A stretch of DNA of 64,000 nucleotides from Oscillospiraceae bacterium (GCA_015066445.1 SVOK01000002.1:62001-126000), one strand, 5' to 3'; counted from the first letter of the stretch, positions 17,302 through 26,840 are shown. A program made the numbers and translations. Notes: generated from the letters alone by a model not told the origin.

Positions 17302-20300
17302 TCAGAACATTGAAATCTGGTTAGTATCGGGCAAATCATTCATAGCGCCGAGGTCGGCAAGATTTTGAATAATTGTTTTGGAAACGCCTGCCTCTAACTG
17401 GAAATCCTCACGTGATACAAAGTTGCCTTTTTGAGCTGCTTCGTAAATAGAGTAAGCCGCTTTTTCACCAACACCACTTAGTGAGCCGAAGGGTAGACGC
17501 ATTTTGCCGTCCTCAGGCACATATTTCATAGCATGGGATTTGTTTAAATCAATGGGCAAAACACCTATGCCTCGTGACATCATTTCATTGAAGATAAGCA
17601 TATTTTCGTATACATCGAGCTCTTTTTTGCTGGCTTCTTTGCCCTTTGCTTTAATATCTCTGATATAGCGTTTTACAGCCTCGTGCCCCTGCATTAGGGT
17701 AGGAACATCAACGTCTTCAGGACGGGCAGTAAAGTAAGCACAGTAAAATTCGAGGGGTCTATGCACCTTATACCAAGCAACTCTTATAGCCGCAGTAACA
17801 TAAGCGGCGGCGTGGGCTTTCGGGAACATATACTTGATTTTATAGCAACTGTTAATATACCATTCGGGCACATTAACTGCTCGCATATCGTCCTCCATAG
17901 CGCCCCATTCTTCCTTAGAAACTTTGCCCTTTGCAACAAGACCTTTACGCACCGTTTCGGTAATCTTAAAGGCTCTGCCTTCCTCCATACCCTGATGGAT
18001 AAGGTAAACCATTATATTGTCACGCGTACCGATAACTTCAGAAATTGTACAAGTGCCGTTTTCAATAAGGTCTTTAGCATTGCCGAGGTAAACGTCGGTA
18101 CCGTGGGAAAGACCTGAAATTTGCAAAAGGTCGGAGAAATTCTTGGGTTTACAGTCAACCAACATTCCTCTGACAAAGGCAGTGCCGAATTCGGGTATGC
18201 AGTAAGTTCCGGTGGGGGAGTCAATCTCCTCAGGGGTAACGCCGAGAGCCTCGGTCGAGGTGAAAAGACTGTAAACATCGGGGTCGCTCATCGAAACCTC
18301 ACTTACAGGGATTCCGGAATACTCCTCTAAATATTTATAGGTAGTTGGAATAACGTGGCCTAATTCGTCAAGCTTTAATATGGTATCGTGAATGGAATGG
18401 AAGTCAAAGTGAGTTGTTACAACATCGGAGTTAACATCATCTGCAGGGTGCTGAACAGGGCAGAAATCGTAAATCTCCTTATCCCTTGGCACTACAATCA
18501 TACCTGCAGGGTGCTGACCGGTTGTGGTCTTGACCTGAGCCGATTCAACAAGCTTTGCCAAACGGTTAAGCTCGGCGTTGCTGAGGGTTACGCCTTTTTT
18601 CTCGGCATAAGCCTTTGCAAAACCGAAAGCGGTTTTTTCTGCAACAGTAGAAATTGTACCCGCTTTAAACACGTTTTCGCTACCGAACATAGTCTCAGTA
18701 TACTTTTGCACCTGAGTCTGGAATTCGTTGGAGAAGTTAAGGTCTATATCAGGTACCTTATCGCCTTTAAATCCTAAGAAGGTTTCAAAGGGGATATCGT
18801 GGCCGTCACGCTCCATCATTTCACCGCATTCGGGACAAGCCTTTTCGGGCAAGTCAAAGCCCGAGCCAACAGAACCGTCGGTGAAAAATTCGCTGTGACA
18901 GCATTTAGGACAAACATAGTGAGGAGCCAAGGGGTTAACCTCGGAAATTCCTGCCATAGTAGCAACAAAGGAAGAACCAACCGAACCACGTGAGCCTACA
19001 AGATAGCCGTTTGCTTCACTGTAAGCCACGAGCTTCTGCGCCGAAATATACATTATGGAGAAGCCGTTATTAATAATTGAATTAAGCTCCTTTTCGAGTC
19101 TTTTTTCAACTATTTCGGGCACATTTTCACCGTATTTTTTATGTGCGTTTTCCCAACAGATGCGTCTGAGTTCCTCGTCTGAGCCTTCAATTACAGGCGG
19201 ATAGTTACCGTCAGGCACAGGGATAACATCACCGTCCACCATTTCGGCGATTTTATTCGGGTTATCAATAACAAATTCTTTTGCTCTCTCACCAAAATAG
19301 CTGAAATCCTCAAGCATTTCGGTAGTTGATTTAAAGTAAAGAGGAGCCTGATTATCAAAGTCGTCAAAGCCCTGACCTGCCATAAGAATTTTACGGATAA
19401 TTTCGTCACTCTTTTTAAGGAAGTGAACGTCACCTGTAGCCACAACGGGCTTTCCTAATTTATCAGCCAATTCCACAATCTTGCGGTTAAAGTTCTTTAA
19501 GACTTCATCGCTTGTAACCTTGCGGTATCGGTTTGGTATAACAGCTCCCGTTTTCTTATCCTTTTTATCGGGGAGCATAGAGTCACGCACCATAAATGCG
19601 TTATTGCCGAGAGGCTGAATTTCAAGATAATCGTAGTAATCGGCAATTCTGAGTAACTCTTCCTCGGGCTTTTCGTCCACAATAGCCTCAAAAAGCTCAC
19701 CAGCTTCACAGGCAGAGCCAACAATTAAGCCCTCACGGTATTGGTCAAGCTTACTTCTGAGGGTTGCGGGTCTGCCCTTATAATCGTCAATATGAGCGAA
19801 AGAAATAAGCTTGTAAAGATTTTTGAGTCCCACAAGGTTTTTAACAAGTATAATCTGATGGTGGCTGAGCTTTCCGATTTGCTTTGCATTTAAAGAGGAA
19901 ATATCGTTATTGACATCATCAACAAAATAGGCTTCGACACCGTAAATAACTTTAAAGTCTCCGCCTGATTTTCTGATACCTTTTACTGCTGCGGCAGCTG
20001 CAGGGTAGGCTTGTACAACGCCGTGGTCGGTAATAGCAACCGCCTTGTGTCCCCATTTAAATGCCTGATTTATAATATCCCCTGCCGAGGTTACAGCGTC
20101 CTTAGCCGACATATTGGTATGGCAATGAAGCTCTACTCGCTTTTCACCCTCATAATCGTCAGTTTCAGTATATTTTTGTAGCAAAGCCATACTTTTTGGT
20201 TTTACAATAAAGTCTTTTTTATAGTTGTCAAATTCATAAATACCGTTGACAAGTATAAAATTACCTTTTTTAACTGGGGCTACTTCGCCCATACGCTTGG

Positions 20301-21126
20301 GGTCAACAAACATTGAAGCGGTGAGAGAGTTTGTGTAATCGCTGAAAGAAAAGGTTAAAATATTGCTTTCGCCACGTTTGGTGTTAATAGTGCGGACTTC
20401 GGTTTCAAAAACCTCACCCCAACAGCAAATTTCGCTGTCGTCACCTGTTACCTCTATCATAGGCTTTGTATTGCTTTCAATTCTTCTGCCATAGAAAATT
20501 TTGGGGTCATCGAGGTAAACTATGCCGTTCTGAGGCTTTTCCTCACGCTTTTCAAACTTGATTTCGGTTTTGGGGGCTTCAGCTTTCTTTTGCTGAGGCT
20601 TTGCTTCTTTTGGCGCAGGCGGTTCGGGTGGTGGCAATTCTATTGCAACATCGTCAAGCTGACCGTCAAATAAAACCTTAATATCAAGCCCGAATTTGCT
20701 CTTTACTGCCGCTTTGAATAAATTTTCGGCGTTTAATTCGCAAATTGTTTTGTAACCGCCGTGCTTTAGGGTGATTTTTACCTCTGATTCTGCAAGAGTA
20801 TAATCTGCCTCGGCAAAGTAACCGTTAAGGGCAGCGTTTTTAAGCTTGATTTCAGCCGCAACATCTGCACAAGCAGCTTTACAAAATGCGGTGGGGTCAA
20901 ATTTATATGTAATGGAACAGCTTTCAGCCTTTAAAACAGCCTTTAAGGTTGAGCTGGCAGTTAGCATTATATCTCTGTTTATATATTCTTTTGAGTTAAG
21001 TTCTAATTCTAAGGCTCTCGTATTAATATCTAAGCTGCAATGCTCAATAACGCTGTTTTTGAACGCTGAATTCAATTCTTCGTTTAAATATGAGCCGAAT
21101 ATTTCGTTAAACGACGGTTTCGCCAT
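17302..21126 (-). CDS. polC: DNA polymerase III alpha subunit, PolC-type, lacking the exonuclease insert
   Basis: Replicative polymerase. Order: N-terminal domain and Pro/Lys-rich linker (1-200), OB domain (about 222-310), PHP domain (about 330-570), then the polymerase with a CPKCC...CPEC zinc motif (739-767) and catalytic PDIDLNF (792-798). It has 1274 residues against about 1437 in Bacillus subtilis. The shortfall falls where the DnaQ-type proofreading exonuclease is normally inserted: the chain goes directly from GVEAYFVDD (396-404) to LSHHQIILVKN (420-430) and no FDxETTG motif exists anywhere. The PHP metal ligands appear complete: His334, His336, Asp343, His368, Glu398, His422 or 423, Cys473, Asp566, His568. 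It is the last gene of the pyrH operon, 19 bases after ispG. Confidence 0.95.
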   Translation of the reverse strand: MAKPSFNEIFGSYLNEELNSAFKNSVIEHCSLDINTRALELELNSKEYINRDIMLTASSTLKAVLKAESCSITYKFDPTAFCKAACADVAAEIKLKNAALNGYFAEADYTLAESEVKITLKHGGYKTICELNAENLFKAAVKSKFGLDIKVLFDGQLDDVAIELPPPEPPAPKEAKPQQKKAEAPKTEIKFEKREEKPQNGIVYLDDPKIFYGRRIESNTKPMIEVTGDDSEICCWGEVFETEVRTINTKRGESNILTFSFSDYTNSLTASMFVDPKRMGEVAPVKKGNFILVNGIYEFDNYKKDFIVKPKSMALLQKYTETDDYEGEKRVELHCHTNMSAKDAVTSAGDIINQAFKWGHKAVAITDHGVVQAYPAAAAAVKGIRKSGGDFKVIYGVEAYFVDDVNNDISSLNAKQIGKLSHHQIILVKNLVGLKNLYKLISFAHIDDYKGRPATLRSKLDQYREGLIVGSACEAGELFEAIVDEKPEEELLRIADYYDYLEIQPLGNNAFMVRDSMLPDKKDKKTGAVIPNRYRKVTSDEVLKNFNRKIVELADKLGKPVVATGDVHFLKKSDEIIRKILMAGQGFDDFDNQAPLYFKSTTEMLEDFSYFGERAKEFVIDNPNKIAEMVDGDVIPVPDGNYPPVIEGSDEELRRICWENAHKKYGENVPEIVEKRLEKELNSIINNGFSIMYISAQKLVAYSEANGYLVGSRGSVGSSFVATMAGISEVNPLAPHYVCPKCCHSEFFTDGSVGSGFDLPEKACPECGEMMERDGHDIPFETFLGFKGDKVPDIDLNFSNEFQTQVQKYTETMFGSENVFKAGTISTVAEKTAFGFAKAYAEKKGVTLSNAELNRLAKLVESAQVKTTTGQHPAGMIVVPRDKEIYDFCPVQHPADDVNSDVVTTHFDFHSIHDTILKLDELGHVIPTTYKYLEEYSGIPVSEVSMSDPDVYSLFTSTEALGVTPEEIDSPTGTYCIPEFGTAFVRGMLVDCKPKNFSDLLQISGLSHGTDVYLGNAKDLIENGTCTISEVIGTRDNIMVYLIHQGMEEGRAFKITETVRKGLVAKGKVSKEEWGAMEDDMRAVNVPEWYINSCYKIKYMFPKAHAAAYVTAAIRVAWYKVHRPLEFYCAYFTARPEDVDVPTLMQGHEAVKRYIRDIKAKGKEASKKELDVYENMLIFNEMMSRGIGVLPIDLNKSHAMKYVPEDGKMRLPFGSLSGVGEKAAYSIYEAAQKGNFVSREDFQLEAGVSKTIIQNLADLGAMNDLPDTNQISMF

Positions 21127-21145
21127 TTTTTACAACTCCGTTTTT

Positions 21146-22198
21146 TTACATTTTTTCTATTTCTTCAAGTAATGCGGAAAGTAGCTGTTCTTCGGGCAAT
21201 TTACGGATTATCTCACCCTTTTTAAAGAGCACTCCGCACTGTTTTCCGCCTGCTATACCTATATCTGCGGCGGAAGCCTCGCCCGGACCGTTCACAACAC
21301 AGCCCATAATAGCTACGGTTATATCCTTATTAACATTTTTAAGTCTTTCTTCCGCTTTTTTTGCAATTCCTATTAAATCAATTTCAGTTCTGCCGCAGGT
21401 GGGGCAGGAGACGAATTTAATTCCGCCCTGTCTCAGGTCGATAGCACGCAAAAGCTTTATGCCGGCTTCAACTTCTTTTACAGGGTCATCTGTAAGAGAA
21501 ATTCTAATGGTATTGCCTATTCCTCTTAAAAGCAGACCGCCAATGCCTGCCGCAGATTTTATAACCCCCATATTTTCTGTTCCTGCTTCGGTAACACCCA
21601 AATGAAGCGGATAATGGCACTGCTCTGCCGCCAGTTCATAAGCCTTATACATTGTGTGTGTGTTAGAGGATTTGAGCGAGAGCACAATGTCGGTAAAATC
21701 GAATTTTTCGAGCAATGATATGTGGTAAAGTCCGCTTTCTACCATAGCTTCAGGCGTGGCAGAGCCGTATTTAGCCAATATATTTTTTTCGAGCGAGCCT
21801 GAATTAACACCAATTCTTATAGGCACATTATTTTTTCTGCAGGCATCAGCCACTAACTTTACCTTATCGTCCGAGCCGATGTTGCCCGGATTTATACGTA
21901 CCTTGTCAACTCCTGCTGCAATACTGTCAAGCGCTAAACGGTAATCAAAATGAATATCTGCCACAAGCGGAATGGAGATGCTTTTCTTTAACGCTTCAAC
22001 CGTTTTAAGCGCTTCCTTATCAGGAACGGTTACTCGCACAATGTCACAGCCTGCCGCCTGTAAGCGACGAGCCTGCTCAACATTGGCTTCAATATTATGA
22101 ACAGGGCAACACAGCATTGACTGAACCGAAATATCTGCTCCGCCGCCTATTGCTATATTACCAACCTGTACTTTTACGGTTTTATCGTTAGTGTACAT
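21146..22198 (-). CDS. ispG: 4-hydroxy-3-methylbut-2-en-1-yl diphosphate synthase (GcpE)
   Basis: Penultimate enzyme of the MEP isoprenoid pathway, an iron-sulfur protein that reduces methylerythritol cyclodiphosphate. The 350 residues show the family's opening VQSMLCCPVHN, a TIM-barrel with GVNSGSLEKN, and the cluster-binding cysteines in SCPTCGRTEID and MGCVVNGPGEA. In this operon it sits between rseP and polC, a common clostridial order, whereas Bacillus has proS there. Together with dxr in the same operon it shows that this organism makes isoprenoids by the MEP route. Confidence 0.96.
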   Translation of the reverse strand: MYTNDKTVKVQVGNIAIGGGADISVQSMLCCPVHNIEANVEQARRLQAAGCDIVRVTVPDKEALKTVEALKKSISIPLVADIHFDYRLALDSIAAGVDKVRINPGNIGSDDKVKLVADACRKNNVPIRIGVNSGSLEKNILAKYGSATPEAMVESGLYHISLLEKFDFTDIVLSLKSSNTHTMYKAYELAAEQCHYPLHLGVTEAGTENMGVIKSAAGIGGLLLRGIGNTIRISLTDDPVKEVEAGIKLLRAIDLRQGGIKFVSCPTCGRTEIDLIGIAKKAEERLKNVNKDITVAIMGCVVNGPGEASAADIGIAGGKQCGVLFKKGEIIRKLPEEQLLSALLEEIEKM

Positions 22199-22218
22199 AT
22201 TAACCTCCCATAGGGTAT

Positions 22219-22286
22219 GGGCAGGTATCTGTGCCTGCCCGAAAATCTGTGTTTTGCGGGAGGGCGTGGAAACCCTCCCCTACAAG
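22219..22286. repeat. Two tandem palindromes, copy 2 of the CCCCTACA family
   Basis: The first hairpin is GGGCAGG (22219-22225) with CCTGCCC (22234-22240); the second is GGGAGGG (22258-22264) with CCCTCCC (22273-22279), ending in CTACAAGG. They fill the 111-base spacer between ispG and rseP. Confidence 0.6.
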
Positions 22287-22309
22287 GTTATAATTCTTTA
22301 ATAAATATT

Positions 22310-23371
22310 TTAAAAAATCAAGGTCCAAATATCTTTGGCGGCTATAAGCACCATAAAGGCTATTAAAACTATGAAGCCTACTGTGTGGATAACCGATTCG
22401 TATTTTTGAGGAACAGGGCGTCTTATAATCATTTCAATTAAAATGAATAAAAGGCGACCGCCGTCAAGAGCGGGAATGGGGAAAAGGTTGAAAAGACCTA
22501 AATTGATGCTGATAAGCGCCATTATGGGCAATACTGCGCTAAGACTTTGTTTTGCCACATTTCCGATAGCCGCCGTAACACCTACAGGACCTGATATTGC
22601 GCTTATTCCGTACTTGCCTGCAAGCATATCAAGCAAGCTTCGCCAGATAACAGCGCAATAAGAAATCGCTGTATTAAAGGTCTGTTTTATATAGGACCAA
22701 ACAGTTTTCTTTATTCCGTAAACCTTGAAATCAAGAAGCAAATAGCTTATGCCGTTTTCTTCTGCTGTTTCAAAGGTTACATCCTTTAAAAGCTTTTCCT
22801 TGCCGTCACGCAAAACAGTTATGTCTATCTTGCCGTCATCAACATTAGTAAAAGCATAGCTTAAATCATAAAAGCTGTAGATTTTTCTGCCGTCGACCTC
22901 TAAAATTTCATCGTCTATCATAAGCCCTGTTTTCTGACTCATTGCGTTTTCATCAAACTGAGCTACAACAGTGGAAGTGAAAGCTTTGGACGGTGCTAAG
23001 ATTATTGCAACTATAATAAAACCAAGCAACAGATTAAATATTGCGCCCATAGCAACAATGATAAATCTGCGCCAAGGCTTTTTGTTGCAAAAAGCCTTAC
23101 TGTCCGTGCTGGTTTCGTCCTCACCCTCCATAGCGCAGTAGCCACCAAAGGGGATAAGGTTTACAGAATATTTAGTTTCCTTGCCCTGCTTTGAAAAAAG
23201 CTTGGGGCCAAAGCCCACCGCAAACTCGTTAACACACACACCTAAAAGCTTTGCGGCTATAAAATGACCGAATTCGTGGATTACAATCAGCACCACAAAA
23301 AGCAGAATTGCAATAAGATAAGGCCATACATTGTTCCAGATATTAAGAACGGCAGAAATATTAATCACCAC
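22310..23371 (-). CDS. rseP: RIP site-2 metalloprotease RseP/RasP
   Basis: Intramembrane zinc protease that cuts anti-sigma factors and signal-peptide remnants. The HEFGH zinc motif lies in the first membrane helix (VIHEFGHFIAAKLLGV, about residues 30-45), the PDZ domain is central (about 125-205), and the second ligand is in the C-terminal FPIPALDGGRLLF motif. The length of 353 residues is normal. The start is uncertain: the frame opens with GTG GTG at 23371 without a clear ribosome site, and no ATG precedes the first helix. It lies between dxr and ispG, as in other Clostridia. Confidence 0.93.
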   Translation of the reverse strand: MVINISAVLNIWNNVWPYLIAILLFVVLIVIHEFGHFIAAKLLGVCVNEFAVGFGPKLFSKQGKETKYSVNLIPFGGYCAMEGEDETSTDSKAFCNKKPWRRFIIVAMGAIFNLLLGFIIVAIILAPSKAFTSTVVAQFDENAMSQKTGLMIDDEILEVDGRKIYSFYDLSYAFTNVDDGKIDITVLRDGKEKLLKDVTFETAEENGISYLLLDFKVYGIKKTVWSYIKQTFNTAISYCAVIWRSLLDMLAGKYGISAISGPVGVTAAIGNVAKQSLSAVLPIMALISINLGLFNLFPIPALDGGRLLFILIEMIIRRPVPQKYESVIHTVGFIVLIAFMVLIAAKDIWTLIF

Positions 23372-23399
23372 TTTAGTAAATTTAAAAATATTGGCTTTC

Positions 23400-23426
23400 G
23401 GTCGGGCGCAGAGACCTGCCCCTGCG
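23400..23426. repeat. Degenerate palindrome, copy 3 of the CCCCTACA family
   Basis: GGTCGGGC at 23400-23407 faces GACC (23413-23416) and GCCCC (23418-23422), ending in TGCG. It is less perfect than the other copies and lies between rseP and dxr. Confidence 0.4.
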
Positions 23427-23433
23427 ATACGGT

Positions 23434-24570
23434 TTAAATATAAGTTCTTACAAGCTCTCGAGCCTGTTTATCGGTCTCGAGAATATCGTCTAAATTAAAT
23501 TCTTTTTTATTATTAACATTTTGAAGCGCTTTTTCCACAAGCTCTGCAATTTCTAAGAATTTGATTTTTCCTTCAAGGAAAAGTCTTACTGCCTCTTCAT
23601 TAGCGCCGTTTACCGCTGTGGGGGCAAGCCCACCCTCGTTTATAGCTTTAATGCAAAGCGGCAAGCAACGGAAGGTCTCATAATCAGGCTTTTGGAAAGT
23701 AAGAGTGCTGATTTTAAACAAATCAAGCTTTTCAAATGCGTAATTACTTCTTTCGGGGTAGGTGAGGGCATACTGAATTGGAAGCTTCATATCAGGTGTT
23801 CCAAGCTGGGCTATAACCGCACCGTCGGACAGCTCAACTCCTGAATGAACAATACTTTGTCTATGCACCAAAACCTCAATATTATCGGCAGAAATGCCAA
23901 ACAAATGCACCGCCTCGATAACCTCAAGTCCTTTGTTCATAAGGGTTGCAGAGTCAATTGTGATTTTAGCGCCCATCGACCAGTTAGGGTGGTTGAGCGC
24001 TTCTTTAACGGTAACGTTTTCTAAATCCTTTTTTCGCTTTCCAAAGAAAGGTCCGCCCGAGGCTGTGAGCAGAATTTTCCTGAGTGAGCCATTGGGTGCT
24101 CCTTGAAGTGACTGAAAAATTGCCGAATGCTCGCTATCAACTGGAAGAATTTTAACACCCTTTTCACGGGCTAATTTATTTACTATTTCACCGCCTGTAA
24201 CAAGGGTTTCCTTATTGGCAAGGGCGATGGTTTTTTTAGCTTCAATAGCTTTTAGCGTTGGGCGAAGACCTGCAATGCCTACAATGGAGTTAAGAACAAT
24301 ATCGCCGTCAAATTGAGCAGCTTCGCAAACACCGTCTACGCCGCAAAGCACCTTAATATCGGTATCGGCTAACTTGATTTTTAATTCTTTTGCTTTTTCT
24401 TCATTGAAAACTGCAACCAAAGAGGGTTTAAACTCTCTCGCCTGTTCCTCTAAAAGCTTTATGTTACTGCCTGCCGCTAAAGCGGTGACTTTATATCCGT
24501 CTCTGCGGCAAACGTCAAGCGCCTGCGTGCCTATAGAGCCTGTTGAGCCTAAAATTATTAAACTTTTCAT
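23434..24570 (-). CDS. dxr: 1-deoxy-D-xylulose-5-phosphate reductoisomerase
   Basis: First committed enzyme of the MEP pathway, using NADPH. From the chosen start the protein begins MKSLIILGSTGSIGTQAL, with the GSTGSIG dinucleotide-binding loop at residues 8-14; the metal-binding DSEHSAIFQ (about 145-153), the SGGPFFG loop and MNKGLEVIEAVHLF are present. The start is the ATG at 24570, not 24594, because AGGAG lies between the two and the ATG overlaps the cdsA stop as TAATG. It has 378 residues. Translation is probably coupled to cdsA. Confidence 0.95.
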   Translation of the reverse strand: MKSLIILGSTGSIGTQALDVCRRDGYKVTALAAGSNIKLLEEQAREFKPSLVAVFNEEKAKELKIKLADTDIKVLCGVDGVCEAAQFDGDIVLNSIVGIAGLRPTLKAIEAKKTIALANKETLVTGGEIVNKLAREKGVKILPVDSEHSAIFQSLQGAPNGSLRKILLTASGGPFFGKRKKDLENVTVKEALNHPNWSMGAKITIDSATLMNKGLEVIEAVHLFGISADNIEVLVHRQSIVHSGVELSDGAVIAQLGTPDMKLPIQYALTYPERSNYAFEKLDLFKISTLTFQKPDYETFRCLPLCIKAINEGGLAPTAVNGANEEAVRLFLEGKIKFLEIAELVEKALQNVNNKKEFNLDDILETDKQARELVRTYI

Positions 24571-25379
24571 TAAATTACTCCTAATGTGATGCACAAATAA
24601 AGAAGTGGAGCTATCATAATTATACTGTCAACACGGTCTAAAATACCACCGTGACCAGGTATCAGATTGCCGTAATCCTTAAGGTTTACACTTCTTTTAA
24701 TAGCAGATGCGAACAAATCGCCAACCATACCTAAAATACAGAATGGTATAGTTAAAACTATCGGTAAAACAAGCGCTTTTTTGAAGCAAAGGCTTAAAAT
24801 TACAGTAACAATTATACTTGAAACCACACCGCCGATAGCTCCCTCAACCGTTTTTTTAGGGCTGATATTAGGGCAAAGCTTATGTTTTCCGCAGGTAACG
24901 CCTGTGAAGTAAGCTCCCATATCGCAAACCGAAGAGAAATTAAGCAGTAACAGTAAATAATATATTCCGCTATCGCTATTTATTACACCTGAAAGGCAGA
25001 AAAACATACCGCCGTATACAAGGGGGAAGCCGTAAAGAGAGGCAATTTGACCCAAACCGAATTCGCTATGATTTTTAAGCACTAAAACAGCGGCTAAGGA
25101 GCTGTAAATTATAGCCCCGAACAAAACGAATATCAATGAAACACCGATATCTTCATTGATAAAACGGGTAAAAGGTACATAAAAGCTGAATGCACAGGCT
25201 AAAATTAATGATAATTTGCATTTAATTCCTGCCGCATTGTGAAGCAGTTCATAAACTGCGCCTGCTGCCAAAAGGGCTACTGCAATTGTAATCACAATAG
25301 GCTCCCATAAAAAGCCTAAAGCTAATACACCCGCTACAATAACACCCATTACAATTCCTGAAATTATACGAGTTTTCAT
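24570..25379 (-). CDS. cdsA: Phosphatidate cytidylyltransferase
   Basis: Makes CDP-diacylglycerol, the precursor of membrane phospholipids. The protein has 269 residues with about eight membrane helices and the C-terminal CTP-transferase signature KDYGNLIPGHGGILDRVDS. It lies between uppS and dxr in the conserved order, and its stop overlaps the dxr start. Confidence 0.95.
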   Translation of the reverse strand: MKTRIISGIVMGVIVAGVLALGFLWEPIVITIAVALLAAGAVYELLHNAAGIKCKLSLILACAFSFYVPFTRFINEDIGVSLIFVLFGAIIYSSLAAVLVLKNHSEFGLGQIASLYGFPLVYGGMFFCLSGVINSDSGIYYLLLLLNFSSVCDMGAYFTGVTCGKHKLCPNISPKKTVEGAIGGVVSSIIVTVILSLCFKKALVLPIVLTIPFCILGMVGDLFASAIKRSVNLKDYGNLIPGHGGILDRVDSIIMIAPLLYLCITLGVI

Positions 25380-25478
25380 TTTTTAATCCGCCTTTACTCT
25401 TGATATTTTCTAAGCCTTTACCCCGACAGCAAAACCCAGCGAATTTGCCACGGGATAAAGCAATTTAATTGGCTATAT

Positions 25479-26192
25479 TCATACTCCGCCAAATCTGCGG
25501 TGGCGGTGGTTATATTCTTCAATGGCTTTTTCTAAATGCTTTGGGGTGAAATCCGGCCACAGAACATCCGAAAACCAATATTCAGCGTAAGCCGACTGCC
25601 AGATAAGATAATTAGAAAGTCTATATTCTCCGCTCGGTCTGATAATAAAATCAGGGTCGGGCATACCAGAAGTATAAAGGTTATCCGAAATAGTCTGCTC
25701 GGTAATACTGTCAGGCGATATACCGCTTGCAACTATTTTTTTAACGGCATTTGTTATTTCGTCTCTGCCGCCGTAATTGATAGCAATATTAAGCTTTAAG
25801 CCTGTAGCATTCTTAGAGCCGTCCTCATCCTTTTTGATGAGTTCTTTGATATCATCTGCCAAGGGCTCTAAATTGCCAATAAATTTAACCTTTATATTAT
25901 CGCTTTTAAAGTTTTCTGCGTCCTTCAAATAATCCCGAAGCAGATTCATAATGCTGTCAACCTCGTCCTTAGGACGTTTCCAGTTTTCGGTTGAAAAAGC
26001 ATAAACGGTTAAATATTCAAGTCCTATTTTGTTGCAGTAACGAGCTATATCCTTAAAGGTTTTAGCTCCTGCAACGTGACCTGCACTTCGCGGCATTGAG
26101 CGTTTTTTTGCCCATCTGCCGTTACCGTCCATAATAATAGCAATATGACGGGGGAGTTTCCGTTCTTCGGTTTTTTTCTTGAAAAGGGACAT
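25479..26192 (-). CDS. uppS: Isoprenyl transferase (undecaprenyl diphosphate synthase)
   Basis: Builds the C55 lipid carrier for peptidoglycan from farnesyl diphosphate. The catalytic Asp sits in IAIIMDGNGRWAKKR (residues 18-32), with the later signatures TVYAFSTENWKRP (about 62-74), INYGGRDEI (about 138-146) and IRPSGEYRLSNYLIWQSAY (about 184-202). The length of 237 residues is typical for cis-prenyltransferases. It is followed by a 99-base gap to cdsA with no recognisable feature. Confidence 0.96.
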   Translation of the reverse strand: MSLFKKKTEERKLPRHIAIIMDGNGRWAKKRSMPRSAGHVAGAKTFKDIARYCNKIGLEYLTVYAFSTENWKRPKDEVDSIMNLLRDYLKDAENFKSDNIKVKFIGNLEPLADDIKELIKKDEDGSKNATGLKLNIAINYGGRDEITNAVKKIVASGISPDSITEQTISDNLYTSGMPDPDFIIRPSGEYRLSNYLIWQSAYAEYWFSDVLWPDFTPKHLEKAIEEYNHRHRRFGGV

Positions 26193-26225
26193 AAAAGCAC
26201 CGCCTTATTTGTTTTGCCCTAATGG

Positions 26226-26255
26226 TAAATAAAGGGCTGTAAATAAACAGCCCTT
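26226..26255 (-). terminator. Hairpin between frr and uppS (possible attenuator)
   Basis: AAGGGCTGT (26232-26240) pairs perfectly with ACAGCCCTT (26247-26255). The minus-strand tail TTTATTTACC is only moderately T-rich, so partial termination within the operon is more likely than full termination. Confidence 0.5.
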
Positions 26256-26264
26256 AGAGTTTTA

Positions 26265-26819
26265 TTAGATTTCTAGGATTTCCTTTTCTTTCAATGCTGC
26301 AAGCTCATCAATTTCTTTGCAGAATTTATCGGTCAAGGTTTGAATTTTCTTTTCGCCGTTGGTAACATCGTCCTCGGTGATGGTGTTAGCCTTTTTGAGA
26401 CCCTTTAATTTTTCAAGAGCATCACGGCGGGTGTTACGGATAGCAACCTTGTTTTCCTCAGCCATTTTCTTAACGTCTTTAACAATTTCTTTTCTGCGTT
26501 CTTCGGTAAGAGGGGGGAATGCAAGGCGGATAACACGACCGTCATTCTGGGGGTTAATACCAATGTCAGAAGTAAGGATTGCTTTTTCAATAGTTTTTAA
26601 TGTAGTAGCGTCCCAAGGGCTTATCATAAGAACACGGGGCTCGGGAACGGAAACTGCTGCCATCTGCTGAATAGGAGTGGGAGCTCCGTAATAATCAACG
26701 GTTATACGGTCAAGCACAGAAGCATTTGCTCTGCCCGCTCTTACAGCCTTATAGTCACGCTCTAAAACAGCGACGGTTTTATTCATCTTTTCTTCGGTAT
26801 TTTTAATTAATTCTTGCAT
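26265..26819 (-). CDS. frr: Ribosome recycling factor
   Basis: With EF-G it splits post-termination ribosomes. The 184 residues show the family's opening helix (EKMNKTVAVLERDYKAVRAGRANASVL in part), the PTPIQQMAAVSVPEPR beta domain (around 50-66) and the long C-terminal helices with RRKEIVKDVKKMAEE. It lies 21 bases after pyrH and has a GGAGAG ribosome site. Confidence 0.97.
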   Translation of the reverse strand: MQELIKNTEEKMNKTVAVLERDYKAVRAGRANASVLDRITVDYYGAPTPIQQMAAVSVPEPRVLMISPWDATTLKTIEKAILTSDIGINPQNDGRVIRLAFPPLTEERRKEIVKDVKKMAEENKVAIRNTRRDALEKLKGLKKANTITEDDVTNGEKKIQTLTDKFCKEIDELAALKEKEILEI

Positions 26820-26840
26820 AACATTCTCTCCTTAAAATGA

